The notes: generated by a model not told the origin, from the sequence alone. 26,833 nt of DNA from Cryomorphaceae bacterium (GCA_027485365.1 JAIXRD010000111.1:1-26833); one strand, 5' to 3'. Positions 17,430-24,840 are shown, numbered from the stretch's first letter. Translations and numbers: made by a program.

Positions 17430-17445
17430 ACTTAAACACGTAAAT

Positions 17446-17961
17446 ATGAAACAAATTGTATTAGCTATCGCTACTGTCTTAATGACTGTGACCTTAAATG
17501 CTCAAATGAAAATCGCTCATGTGAATTCACAAAGCTTATTAGATTCGTTGCCTTCTTATTTGAAAGCGGAGTCTGATTTAAAGAAATTTCAAGACGATGG
17601 AGTAGCGGAGTTATCGGTATTAGAAAAGCAAATCAATGATGCCTATGTTCGCTTAGATGGAATTAAAGGCGACTTAACCCCAACCATGTTGAAAATTGAA
17701 CAAGAGAAGATCATGGGATTAGAACAACGATACCAGCAAACCCAATCTTTGCTTCAACAACAACTTCAAACCTTAGCAAATGAGTATAATCAACCAATCC
17801 TTGATAGACTTCAAAAAGCAGTAGAAATTGTTGCAGATCGAAAGAAAGTAAATTATGTACTTGATGTTTCTAAACTATTATATTCAAAGACAGGAATTGA
17901 TATTACTGCTGAGGTTAAATCTGAATTAGCCCGTTTAGATGCGGAAGCAATGAAGAAGTAA
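17446..17961 (+). CDS. OmpH/Skp-family periplasmic chaperone, copy 2
   Basis: 171 residues. ATG 17446 is chosen because it opens a signal peptide (MKQIVLAIATVLMTVTLNAQ); the frame is open 27 codons further up inside copy 1, but that extension is basic and lacks a signal. The mature part starts MKIAHVNSQSLLDSLPSY, then a Gln-rich coiled coil (about 45-120, with QQTQSLLQQQLQTL) and the C-terminal VADRKKVNYVLDVSKLLYSK. It differs clearly from copy 1 in charge (Gln-rich against Lys/Glu-rich), so the two may have different clients or form mixed trimers. A strong terminator follows 16 bases later. Confidence 0.92.
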   Translation: MKQIVLAIATVLMTVTLNAQMKIAHVNSQSLLDSLPSYLKAESDLKKFQDDGVAELSVLEKQINDAYVRLDGIKGDLTPTMLKIEQEKIMGLEQRYQQTQSLLQQQLQTLANEYNQPILDRLQKAVEIVADRKKVNYVLDVSKLLYSKTGIDITAEVKSELARLDAEAMKK

Positions 17962-17977
17962 GAACCTATAAAGAATT

Positions 17978-18003
17978 AAAAGGGGCTTTTGCCCCTTTTT
18001 TTA
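17978..18003 (+). terminator. Rho-independent terminator after the OmpH pair
   Basis: AAAAGGGGC pairs with GCCCCTTTT around a TTTT loop and runs on into T. The stem is identical to the one at 1991-2012; only the loop differs. The murI start lies 13 bases after it. Confidence 0.92.
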
Positions 18004-18015
18004 TACCTTTATTTT

Positions 18016-18843
18016 GTGGAACGGAAAGGAAAAATAGGTGTTTTTGATTCGGGGTTTGGGGGGTTGACGATTTTACGTGATATTGTTCATCTTTTCCCAA
18101 TGTACGAATACGTATATCTCGGGGACAATGCACGCGCACCTTACGGTAATAAGTCCTTTGATTTGATTTATGAATACACTTTAGAAGGAGTTAAATACCT
18201 CTTTGAGCAAGGATGTGAGCTCGTTATTCTTGCCTGCAATACGGCATCCGCAAAAGCATTACGTACCATTCAGCAACGCGATTTACCACACCTTGCGCCT
18301 AATAAACGAGTGCTTGGTGTAATACGGCCGAGTACGGAGGAAATTGGCTCGCTTTCACGAACTGGTGTGGTTGGCATTTTAGGAACAGAAGGCACGGTCA
18401 ACTCTAATTCATATGTTATCGAATTGGCGAAGTCAAGTCCAAATACTAAAGTATATCAACAAGCCTGTCCGCTTTGGGTACCTTTAATCGAAGAACAACA
18501 ATACCATTCGCCAGCAGGAGAGCTCATTATAGCCTCAGATCTTAAGCGATTATTCGATCAGAATGCAACCATTGACGTAATTGTTTTAGCGTGCACACAT
18601 TACCCAATTTTAAAACCCTTGATAGACTCTTTGGTCCCGCCAGGGGTTACGGTGCTATCTCAGGGGCCCTTAGTCGCTGAAAAACTTAAAGATTATTTAA
18701 ATAGGCATCCGGAAATGGAACATCGGCTAGCCCTTGGGGCAAAGCTACAGTGTTATACGACCGAGAGTAGCGATTATTTTAACGAACACGCCAGTGAAAT
18801 ATTCGGACAAGCCTTAAATGCAGAACAGATTCAATTAACTTAG
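18016..18843 (+). CDS. murI: Glutamate racemase
   Basis: MurI makes D-glutamate for peptidoglycan in the cytoplasm. 275 residues from GTG at 18016. An in-frame TTG at 17989 lies inside the terminator hairpin and is rejected. Motifs: IGVFDSGFGGLTIL (catalytic D11, S12), YLGDNARAPYG, first catalytic Cys C74 in LACNTASA and second Cys C193 in LACTHYPIL, so both acid/base cysteines are present. TACCTTTA (18004-18011) resembles a -7 box and would start transcription at or near the GTG. The tryptophan dioxygenase gene begins 21 bases after its stop. Confidence 0.95.
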   Translation: MERKGKIGVFDSGFGGLTILRDIVHLFPMYEYVYLGDNARAPYGNKSFDLIYEYTLEGVKYLFEQGCELVILACNTASAKALRTIQQRDLPHLAPNKRVLGVIRPSTEEIGSLSRTGVVGILGTEGTVNSNSYVIELAKSSPNTKVYQQACPLWVPLIEEQQYHSPAGELIIASDLKRLFDQNATIDVIVLACTHYPILKPLIDSLVPPGVTVLSQGPLVAEKLKDYLNRHPEMEHRLALGAKLQCYTTESSDYFNEHASEIFGQALNAEQIQLT

Positions 18844-18864
18844 TAGCCAGTCAATTTATGTATT

Positions 18865-19833
18865 ATGGAAATAACAAAAGAACTTCATGACCGCCTCGAA
18901 CTACTCAATGCAAAATATCAGGCCATTGGACAAGATTTACTATCGTATTTAGATGGCTTACTATATGCAGATGTAACAACCTATTGGGACTATATAGAAT
19001 TAGATACGCTGTTAAGTCTTCAAAAACCAAAAACGAAGTTTCCGGATGAAGTGGTATTTATCGTTTATCATCAAATCACGGAGCTTTATTTTAAATTGAT
19101 CCTTCAAGAGTTTAACGCATTGGGTGAAATTAAAACCCCGACAAAAACACATTTTATTGATCGAGTAACGCGTATTAATCGATATTTTGAGGCCCTTGTA
19201 AAGAGTTTTTCAATTATGGTTGATGGCATGGACCGAGATGAGTTCTTAAAGTTTAGAATGTCCTTGTTGCCGGCGAGTGGTTTTCAATCAGCGCAATACC
19301 GTGAAATTGAAATTTACAGCACAGATTTCATCAATTTGGTTGCGCGTGATGTGCGTTCATCGTTTGATTCAGAGGCCTCGATAGAATCCATGTATGAACA
19401 AATTTATTGGAAGTTTGGTGCCACTGAAATTGAAACCGGGAATAAAACCTTAACCCTTACTCAATTCGAGGAGAAGTATGAGCATTCGTTCATTGCCTTA
19501 GGGAAGCATTGTAAATCACGGAATTTATGGCAGGTATATTTGAAATTATCTGAAGCGGATCAAGCTGATGAAGAAGTGAAGAAGGTACTACGCACAAATG
19601 ATTTAAATGTCAATGTCTTTTGGCCGCTAGCGCATTATAAATCAGCAGTTCGTTACTTAGCAAGAAAAGATGTAGATGTTGCAGCAACTGGAGGTACCAA
19701 TTGGCAAAAGTACTTACCCCCGAAATTTCAAAAACGCATTTTTTATCCAAGTTTATGGAGTGCAGAGGAAATCGATCAATGGGGTAAGGGTTGGGTAGAA
19801 GACCAAATAAGAGAAATACTTAAAGGGGCTTAA
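18865..19833 (+). CDS. kynA: Tryptophan 2,3-dioxygenase family protein
   Basis: This haem enzyme opens the indole ring of L-tryptophan to N-formylkynurenine, the first step of kynurenine degradation or NAD synthesis. 322 residues, a little longer than many bacterial forms. Family motifs: YWDYIELDTLLSLQ, VYHQITELYFKL with H69 in the distal pocket, FRMSLLPASGFQSAQYRE with R131 as likely substrate carboxylate ligand, H257 in FWPLAHYKSAVRYL as probable proximal haem ligand, and ATGGTNWQKYL. All key residues expected from the family are present. It follows murI by 21 bases with no visible promoter, and its last 14 bases overlap the end of the convergent lipoprotein gene. No other kynurenine gene is in view. 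Confidence 0.93.
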   Translation: MEITKELHDRLELLNAKYQAIGQDLLSYLDGLLYADVTTYWDYIELDTLLSLQKPKTKFPDEVVFIVYHQITELYFKLILQEFNALGEIKTPTKTHFIDRVTRINRYFEALVKSFSIMVDGMDRDEFLKFRMSLLPASGFQSAQYREIEIYSTDFINLVARDVRSSFDSEASIESMYEQIYWKFGATEIETGNKTLTLTQFEEKYEHSFIALGKHCKSRNLWQVYLKLSEADQADEEVKKVLRTNDLNVNVFWPLAHYKSAVRYLARKDVDVAATGGTNWQKYLPPKFQKRIFYPSLWSAEEIDQWGKGWVEDQIREILKGA

Positions 19834-21505
19834 TATAGGTTTCTGAAAAATCAAACAATCCAATTTGGCTTACTTTGACTCCACGCATTTTCAAGTTAAA
19901 CACAAATACAAAGTCTTCATATAATATGGGTAAAACCCAATGTTCTTCTTGTAAAATCAAATCACATGTTGTGAAATAATTATTTCGCAACCCATTATCG
20001 GACTCTTCCATTCCCATACTAAAATTGAAGTCATAAATGGCGGAATTAACTTTGGGAAATAAGGGGTTTTGGTTTTTGTTGGTTGGGTTTTTACTATAAA
20101 ACAGTCCAAAATAGGCCTCCGGATCAGGGTAGTCTGGAGACCAACCAAGTTTCCATATTGCTGCTTCATTGGTAACTACAGCACTGTATCGCGTAGCTAA
20201 ATCAACTTCATGAGTTATCGTTTCAATTCCTAATACTGTTTTTAATTGCTTAGCAATATATTGACAATATATCTTGGCTTGTTGTGAATTATTCCCTGCA
20301 ATATATAGATTCATGATAGGAAATGGGTGATTTGGCCCATATCCTGCCTCCCTAAATAGTTGTTTGGCGAGCACAACATCCACTGGTTTTTTAGGTAATT
20401 CATTGTTGTTGTAATAAGACGATGGTGGCGCAAATCCTTGTTTTGCAGGAATTCCATCGCCATTCATAAGTTCATTGGCAATTATTTCGCGATCAATAAC
20501 CAGGTCAATTGCCCTTCTAATTCTAGGGTCCTTAAAGCAATCAAGCTGCTGGTTCAGCACAATCATTGATACTCTACTTCCAGGGATTACCATTACACGG
20601 TGAGCAAATGGTTTTTTGTCATGTAACGCATTAAGGTCATATAAAATATGGTCAATATGCTGTGGCGAAACCTCACTGATCATGTCCGTTTGTTGATTTT
20701 TAAACGCGAGCACATCATTTTTTTCACTCGGAATTACCTTGAATTTTAATGCATTAAGGTAAGGTAATACATTTCCAAAAGCATCTTTTTTCCAATATGA
20801 AGGATTATAGCTAAGTAAGACCTGTGTATTGCTTAACTGAGATAATTGAAATGGTCCGGTTCCTATGGGATGATTAATGATGTCCTTTTTATAATGTGTA
20901 TAGGCAACTTTAGAACAAATACCATACTTAGAACTAGTCAGTAATTGTGGGAAGTGCGCATATTTCCCATTTAATTCAATATCTAAACAATACGAATTCA
21001 CGATGCGAATCCCAGAAATTGAGTTAATCTCTTTGTTTTTAAAGAATACATCTGCCCCCTTTATTTTACCAATTAGCGCATCATTTGATTGATTAATATC
21101 ATTCTGTGAACACGCCATTTCAAGGGTGAATTTAACATCTGATGCGGTAAGTTCTGCGTTGCCGCCATCGAAGCACGCATCCTCATGAAAAAGAATCCCT
21201 TTTCTAATGTAAACACGCAGAACGGTATGATCTTTTTTCCAAACGAATGATGCTGCAACGCGCGGAACTATTTCATTTGACTTTGCATCAAGGTCAAATA
21301 GCGGCTCGAAAATATTACTAATTATTCTATGAGCATATAAATCTGAATTATATAAGGGGTGTAGTGTTTGTATGGGTTCAGGAATGGACAAGTTAACGGT
21401 GTCGCCATAAACGGCCTTCCCTCCCTTGATCACTCTTGAATCGTTTAAAGCACATGAGTAGATTAGTGAACTTAAGATTACAAATAAGAGGATTGTGCCC
21501 TTCAT
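19820..21505 (-). CDS. ABC-type peptide/solute-binding lipoprotein (family 5, DppA/OppA-like)
   Basis: A 561-residue periplasmic or surface lipoprotein. The signal peptide ends in a lipobox-like LIYSC (Cys18). The family 5 fold is clear: LSIPEPIQTLHPLYNSDLYAHRIISNIFEPLF, then LRVYIRKGILFHEDACF, GTGPFQLSQLSNTQVLLSYNPSYW, the DPRIRRAIDLVIDREIIA helix, and the C-terminal WKLGWSPDYPDPEAYFGLFYS segment. These proteins bind oligopeptides, nickel or similar ligands for an ABC importer. No permease or ATPase gene is adjacent. The ATG shares one base with the stop of the upstream 943-residue T9SS protein (TAATG), so the two are translationally coupled. Confidence 0.9.
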   Translation of the reverse strand: MKGTILLFVILSSLIYSCALNDSRVIKGGKAVYGDTVNLSIPEPIQTLHPLYNSDLYAHRIISNIFEPLFDLDAKSNEIVPRVAASFVWKKDHTVLRVYIRKGILFHEDACFDGGNAELTASDVKFTLEMACSQNDINQSNDALIGKIKGADVFFKNKEINSISGIRIVNSYCLDIELNGKYAHFPQLLTSSKYGICSKVAYTHYKKDIINHPIGTGPFQLSQLSNTQVLLSYNPSYWKKDAFGNVLPYLNALKFKVIPSEKNDVLAFKNQQTDMISEVSPQHIDHILYDLNALHDKKPFAHRVMVIPGSRVSMIVLNQQLDCFKDPRIRRAIDLVIDREIIANELMNGDGIPAKQGFAPPSSYYNNNELPKKPVDVVLAKQLFREAGYGPNHPFPIMNLYIAGNNSQQAKIYCQYIAKQLKTVLGIETITHEVDLATRYSAVVTNEAAIWKLGWSPDYPDPEAYFGLFYSKNPTNKNQNPLFPKVNSAIYDFNFSMGMEESDNGLRNNYFTTCDLILQEEHWVLPILYEDFVFVFNLKMRGVKVSQIGLFDFSETYIKPL

Positions 21506-24336
21506 TATTCTCCAAATCCAGATTTAATAAATCTAAGTCGATATAATTCCCCTTGAACATAGCAATCTATGAGGTATACTGCTTCGGGTAGATCTTGTAC
21601 GTTAATATCAATCGATTCACCTGAATCTAATTGCCTGCCAGTTGCATCATAAATTACCCAATGTTCTACCTGTTGATTTATATGAATCCATTGGCTAGCG
21701 GGCACTGGATAAATCCATAAATTAGTCAACTTCATTTCACCATTTTCTAATATACCCATGTAAACGCTATCGCTTATTTCACAACCGTTAGCGTCTGTAA
21801 CGGTAACGTTGTACCAACCTTGTGTTAAATAAACTGCTAAGCTGTCACTCTGTTGGTTCGGGTCTGACCATAAAAACGTATAAGGGGCAGTTCCACCAGT
21901 AACGTGTGCTGTAGCCATACCATCTAGGGCATTAGGTGAAGATTCAGGGTTTATGGTAATTGATATATTCATCATACTTGGCGCTTGAATCTGAACGATT
22001 TGAGGAGTGCTTGAGCAGTTGTTGCTGTCGCTTACCACGAGTGAATAATTACCGGTGGATAATCCTTGAATAATTGCTGAACTTCCAACTCCATTTGAAG
22101 TGTAGGTATATCCACCTACGCCTCCAGTTGCAAGTAAATTAAGCTGCCCATCCTGACTATTCCAACAACTCGGAGGTGTTACTTGGGTAGTAATGCCTAA
22201 GAGTTGAGGCTCATTAATTGTATAGGACAAGGTATCATAGCATGGCCTCGCATCGGATACAGTTAATACGTAGGTTCCGGGGCTCAACGAACTAAGTGAA
22301 TCGCTTGTTGATCCATTGCTCCATGAATAACTTACAGGCGCAGGGCCGCCCGTATACACATGAATCATCCCATCATTATTCCCATGACACGTAACATCGT
22401 TCATGTTCGCCTGGCTTATGATCGGCGCAGCATTAGGAACGAGTACAGAATCCACTACCACGCAGCCATTTGGATGTGTGATTGTGATGGTTGCCCAGCC
22501 CTCTGCTAAGGCATTGTTCGGCTTTGTTGTAACGCCATTTTCCCACAAAAACACACAGGTACTAAACATGCAAGGACATCCGGAACTGTTTACAATTGCT
22601 TGTCCATTTGTACCACCCGGACAGGTTGGAGGATAAATTCCTCCAAAAGATATAGCATACGGATCGGTTAAATAGGCGGTGTAGTTTTCGTAGCATCCCG
22701 CAGCATCTGTTACTTGAAGCACATAGGTTCCAGCGGCGAGATTGTTAAGTTGTGGCGCTGAACTCCCGTTCGACCAAAGGTAGGTATAAGGCCCTGTTCC
22801 TAGGGTTGCACTTGGAATGATAGCCCCACTCGCTGTGCCATTGCACCAAGGTTGAGTAACCGTGACCCCGGAAAGAATACTACCAACTCCGCAATCAATG
22901 GAAGTGTTGTGATATTCTCCATTATTCAGCGTACCAAGGTAACTTCCCCAAGCTAATCCTGCGTTTGGATAATTGCTATTTAATTCAGTTCTAAACGCAT
23001 AAACACCTTTCCACCCCATGACATTTAAGCTGTCTTTTTTCACCAAGTAGACCAAATCTATGGTGTTGTCATTGTCAAGATTGGTGAACAAGGGGGTTGA
23101 CCCAATATTCGTTCCTGCATGAACAGGAACAATTTCTTGGATGGTATTATTGACAAAATCAAACGATTGCAAACGGTGTTTCCAATACCCATTCTCCATA
23201 TAATTAACAGCAAGTATTGCTTCATCTCTTCCATCATTGTTTAAATCAATAGCGTTTCCGGAGGCAAACTGAAGGTGTCCAATGCTGTCCTTCATTACTA
23301 CATTACCCGTGGCACCATCGAGGAGCACTTGATAGTAATCTGTATATCCGGAACTTTGACCTTTGGCCAAGGACAGAAATACGTCGGGGCTGTTGTTTCC
23401 GGTAAAATTTCCAATTACAGGTTCTGCACTTGATTCTGTGTTTGGCAATTGGTAGCTCCAGTGGGAGCTTAGGTTGCTTCCTTTAATTTTAATGAGCTTT
23501 CCACTGTAAGATTGAATGAAAATGTTGTACTGGTTATTATTCGTTTTGTAAATCGAAGCAGGGGCAACGAACCCTAGATTTGGATCGTGCGCAAGCTGAA
23601 TAGAAGGGGCCAAGGTGTTGTTTAATAAATCACTGAGTGGGCAAGCCCAAAAACTTCCACCAAGAGTTTCCCCTCCGGTGCCGTAAAGCACCCATTGTAC
23701 GCCATTCCCTTGAATGTCTGCCACCAGGGGAGAACAGTAGGTTTCTGCACTGTCAGGCACAACAGCTTTGGCAATTACATGTCCATTTAATGAATTTACC
23801 ACCATCAGATGCCCAGGAGGGCGAGTGGTGTCCCAAACGGGCGCCGCATGATCTCCTCCATTCGCAACTAACAAGTCCATCAATCCATCACCACTGACAT
23901 CGGCAATGAATTGCGGGTTGAAGAAATTATATAAGCCGCTATCGGCCGGATTGATGTTGTTGTAAGGAAAGAAGTCCCACAATAAGGTTCCGTTGGCACC
24001 ATTTATGGCTAACAACTGCGCCTGACGGCCTACCATGAACACGTCTTTTATTCCGTCGTTGGTTATGTCTTGAAACACGGCGCTTCCAAATACCTCATTA
24101 CGCGTAGCTCGTTTCCACAATAGGGCACCGTTGGCACCATTTACTGCCATAATTCCATTATTGCTAAACACGCCATCCGTTCCTCCACCAAACACAATGT
24201 CTTTGATCCCGTCATTGGTAAGATCACAAGCTCTAGGTGATGATAGGGTTGGAATAGAATCAATAAAAAACTGCCAGTTTTGAGAGAATAATACGCCAGA
24301 AAACAATAGAGCAACGGTAAGTAGTTTTAGTTTCAT
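21505..24336 (-). CDS. FG-GAP/VCBS propeller and SprB-repeat protein with T9SS type A sorting domain
   Basis: A 943-residue secreted or surface protein. Order: signal peptide (about 1-18, ending LFSQ); an N-terminal propeller (about 20-470) whose blades carry Ca-binding type FG-GAP motifs such as DLTNDGIKDIVFGGG, DITNDGIKDVFMVG, DVSGDGLMDLLVANG and DLNNDGRDEAILAV, mixed with PQQ-propeller-like NGANGALLW strands; five SprB-like repeats (about 490-860), each with a YLWSNG-like core, an LxxGTYVLxVTDAxGC end and conserved Cys; then a T9SS type A domain (about 870-943, with IYPVPASQWIHI and IYDATGRQLDSG). Repeats of this sort occur in gliding adhesins. A -7-like box lies about 27 bases upstream. 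It heads a two-gene operon with the binding lipoprotein. Confidence 0.92.
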   Translation of the reverse strand: MKLKLLTVALLFSGVLFSQNWQFFIDSIPTLSSPRACDLTNDGIKDIVFGGGTDGVFSNNGIMAVNGANGALLWKRATRNEVFGSAVFQDITNDGIKDVFMVGRQAQLLAINGANGTLLWDFFPYNNINPADSGLYNFFNPQFIADVSGDGLMDLLVANGGDHAAPVWDTTRPPGHLMVVNSLNGHVIAKAVVPDSAETYCSPLVADIQGNGVQWVLYGTGGETLGGSFWACPLSDLLNNTLAPSIQLAHDPNLGFVAPASIYKTNNNQYNIFIQSYSGKLIKIKGSNLSSHWSYQLPNTESSAEPVIGNFTGNNSPDVFLSLAKGQSSGYTDYYQVLLDGATGNVVMKDSIGHLQFASGNAIDLNNDGRDEAILAVNYMENGYWKHRLQSFDFVNNTIQEIVPVHAGTNIGSTPLFTNLDNDNTIDLVYLVKKDSLNVMGWKGVYAFRTELNSNYPNAGLAWGSYLGTLNNGEYHNTSIDCGVGSILSGVTVTQPWCNGTASGAIIPSATLGTGPYTYLWSNGSSAPQLNNLAAGTYVLQVTDAAGCYENYTAYLTDPYAISFGGIYPPTCPGGTNGQAIVNSSGCPCMFSTCVFLWENGVTTKPNNALAEGWATITITHPNGCVVVDSVLVPNAAPIISQANMNDVTCHGNNDGMIHVYTGGPAPVSYSWSNGSTSDSLSSLSPGTYVLTVSDARPCYDTLSYTINEPQLLGITTQVTPPSCWNSQDGQLNLLATGGVGGYTYTSNGVGSSAIIQGLSTGNYSLVVSDSNNCSSTPQIVQIQAPSMMNISITINPESSPNALDGMATAHVTGGTAPYTFLWSDPNQQSDSLAVYLTQGWYNVTVTDANGCEISDSVYMGILENGEMKLTNLWIYPVPASQWIHINQQVEHWVIYDATGRQLDSGESIDINVQDLPEAVYLIDCYVQGELYRLRFIKSGFGE

Positions 24337-24362
24337 GCCAATGAAAAGTTCAATTTATTGCA

Positions 24363-24393
24363 TAAAGATAAATAATTCACGGGCAAGATGAAA
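24363..24393 (-). promoter_or_regulatory. Possible promoter of the SprB-repeat protein operon
   Basis: On the minus strand TTTC (24393-24390) stands 19 bases before TATCTTTA (24370-24363), 7 of 8 to the -7 consensus. The ATG is 26 bases downstream. It is back to back with the tRNA promoter, whose -33 begins only 8 bases away. Confidence 0.5.
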
Positions 24394-24400
24394 GTACTTC

Positions 24401-24432
24401 TTTGGCTAGATGGCTTAGATGTCTTATCTTTG
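24401..24432 (+). promoter_or_regulatory. Strong promoter of the repeat-tRNA transcription unit
   Basis: TTTG (24401-24404), a 20-base spacer and TATCTTTG (24425-24432) followed by CATCC form the best match in the window to the Bacteroidota promoter. Transcription should start near 24437-24440, directly before the first 59-base unit at 24442. Confidence 0.85.
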
Positions 24433-24441
24433 CATCCTTAA

Positions 24442-24559
24442 AGCTTCGTGGCGTCCTCCTTTACTCCGTTTCGGCGGACAGGCAACATCACGAGTAACAA
24501 GGCTCCGTGGCGTCCTCCTTTACTCCGTTCCGGCGGACAGGCAACGTCACGAGCAATAA
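24442..24559 (+). repeat. Two 59-base tandem units with tRNA-like ends, in the leader of tRNA-Arg
   Basis: Unit 1 is 24442-24500 and unit 2 is 24501-24559; the tRNA starts at 24560, exactly one more period along. The units match at 53 of 59 positions and all six differences are transitions. Unit 2 begins GGCTCCGTGGCG, identical to the first 12 bases of the tRNA (unit 1: 10 of 12). Both carry RTCACGA near their end, matching the tRNA 3' end GTCACGA. The core (TCCTCCTTTACTCCG, then a C/T-variable loop and CGGCGGACAGGC) is not tRNA sequence. TCCG/CGGA and GTCC/GGAC can pair, giving a hairpin. The unit is about 61% G+C against an AT-rich background. By position it must be transcribed as the 5' leader of the tRNA. 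Confidence 0.93.
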
Positions 24560-24633
24560 GGCTCCGTGGCGCAACTGTATAGCGCATCAGATTTCGGCTC
24601 TGAGGGTTGGGGGTTAGAATCCCTCCGGGGTCA
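24560..24633 (+). tRNA. tRNA-Arg (anticodon TCG) with unusual U19-A56 elbow
   Basis: A 74-base cloverleaf without encoded CCA. Acceptor GGCTCCG pairs with CGGGGTC (two G-T wobbles), discriminator A24633. D-stem GCGC/GCGC encloses AACTGTATA. Anticodon stem TCAGA/TCTGA holds loop TTTCGGC, anticodon TCG (reads CGA and probably other CGN codons). Variable loop GGGTT. T-stem GGGGG/CCCTC holds TTAGAAT. The usual D-loop GG is GT, and the usual TTCGAAT is TTAGAAT, so G19-C56 is replaced by U19-A56. Other tertiary contacts (U8-A14, A15-U48, G18-U55) are kept. Leader repeats precede it directly and a terminator follows at 24641. Confidence 0.93.
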
Positions 24634-24640
24634 CGAAAAG

Positions 24641-24675
24641 AACCCAGCACGAAAGTGCCGGGTTTTTTGTTTTTA
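24641..24675 (+). terminator. Terminator of the tRNA-Arg unit
   Basis: AACCC-A-GCAC and GTGC-C-GGGTT pair around a GAAA tetraloop with one A-C mismatch, followed by TTTTTTGTTTTT. It starts 7 bases after the tRNA 3' end. Confidence 0.92.
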
Positions 24676-24710
24676 TAGCGTTCAAAATAGCATTTTGATA
24701 AGCAGGTAAT

Positions 24711-24795
24711 AACAAAAAGTCCGAGAACAGCAAAGCAGTTTGGGTTCTATGCTCGTTATGAACAAATCCTGTGGAAAACGCGTTAGCGTAATCCC
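24711..24795 (+). repeat. Diverged intergenic repeat, copy A, ending in a hairpin
   Basis: Starts AACAAAAAGTCC and ends GCGTAATCCC. Over its last 51 bases (24745-24795) it matches copy B at 40 positions without gaps. The end folds as GGA, AA, ACGC, loop GTTA, GCGT, AA, TCC (24773-24794), a symmetric hairpin with an AA/AA internal loop. No open reading frame explains it. Confidence 0.8.
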
Positions 24796-24812
24796 ATGAT
24801 TATTTAATGTTG

Positions 24813-24828
24813 CACCAATTCATTGGTG
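24813..24828. repeat. Short palindrome between the two repeat copies
   Basis: CACCAAT, spacer TC, ATTGGTG: a perfect 7-base inverted repeat with a 2-base centre, a size typical of operator sites. It lies about 180 bases before the helicase promoter; no regulator can be named. Confidence 0.5.
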
Positions 24829-24840
24829 TGAACAAATAAA

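Noticed and set aside
17989..18015. Upstream TTG start for murI
   Set aside because: It lies within the terminator hairpin and adds a hydrophobic stretch (PLFLYLYF) not expected in a cytoplasmic racemase.
24442..24633. CRISPR-like array at the tRNA
   Set aside because: Units are contiguous with no unique spacers and there are no cas genes; this is a direct tandem repeat.
24560..24633. Mobile-element attachment site at the tRNA 3' end
   Set aside because: tRNA-Arg genes are frequent integration sites, but no integrase gene and no direct repeat of the whole tRNA 3' half are present here; only the 6-7 base TCACGA motif recurs.
24438..24650. A 70-residue minus-strand open frame across the tandem units and the tRNA
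   Set aside because: It reads through a tRNA, a repeat array and part of a terminator; its apparent repeat (RSKGGRHGA, RNGVKEDA) comes from the 59-base DNA period, not from protein constraint.
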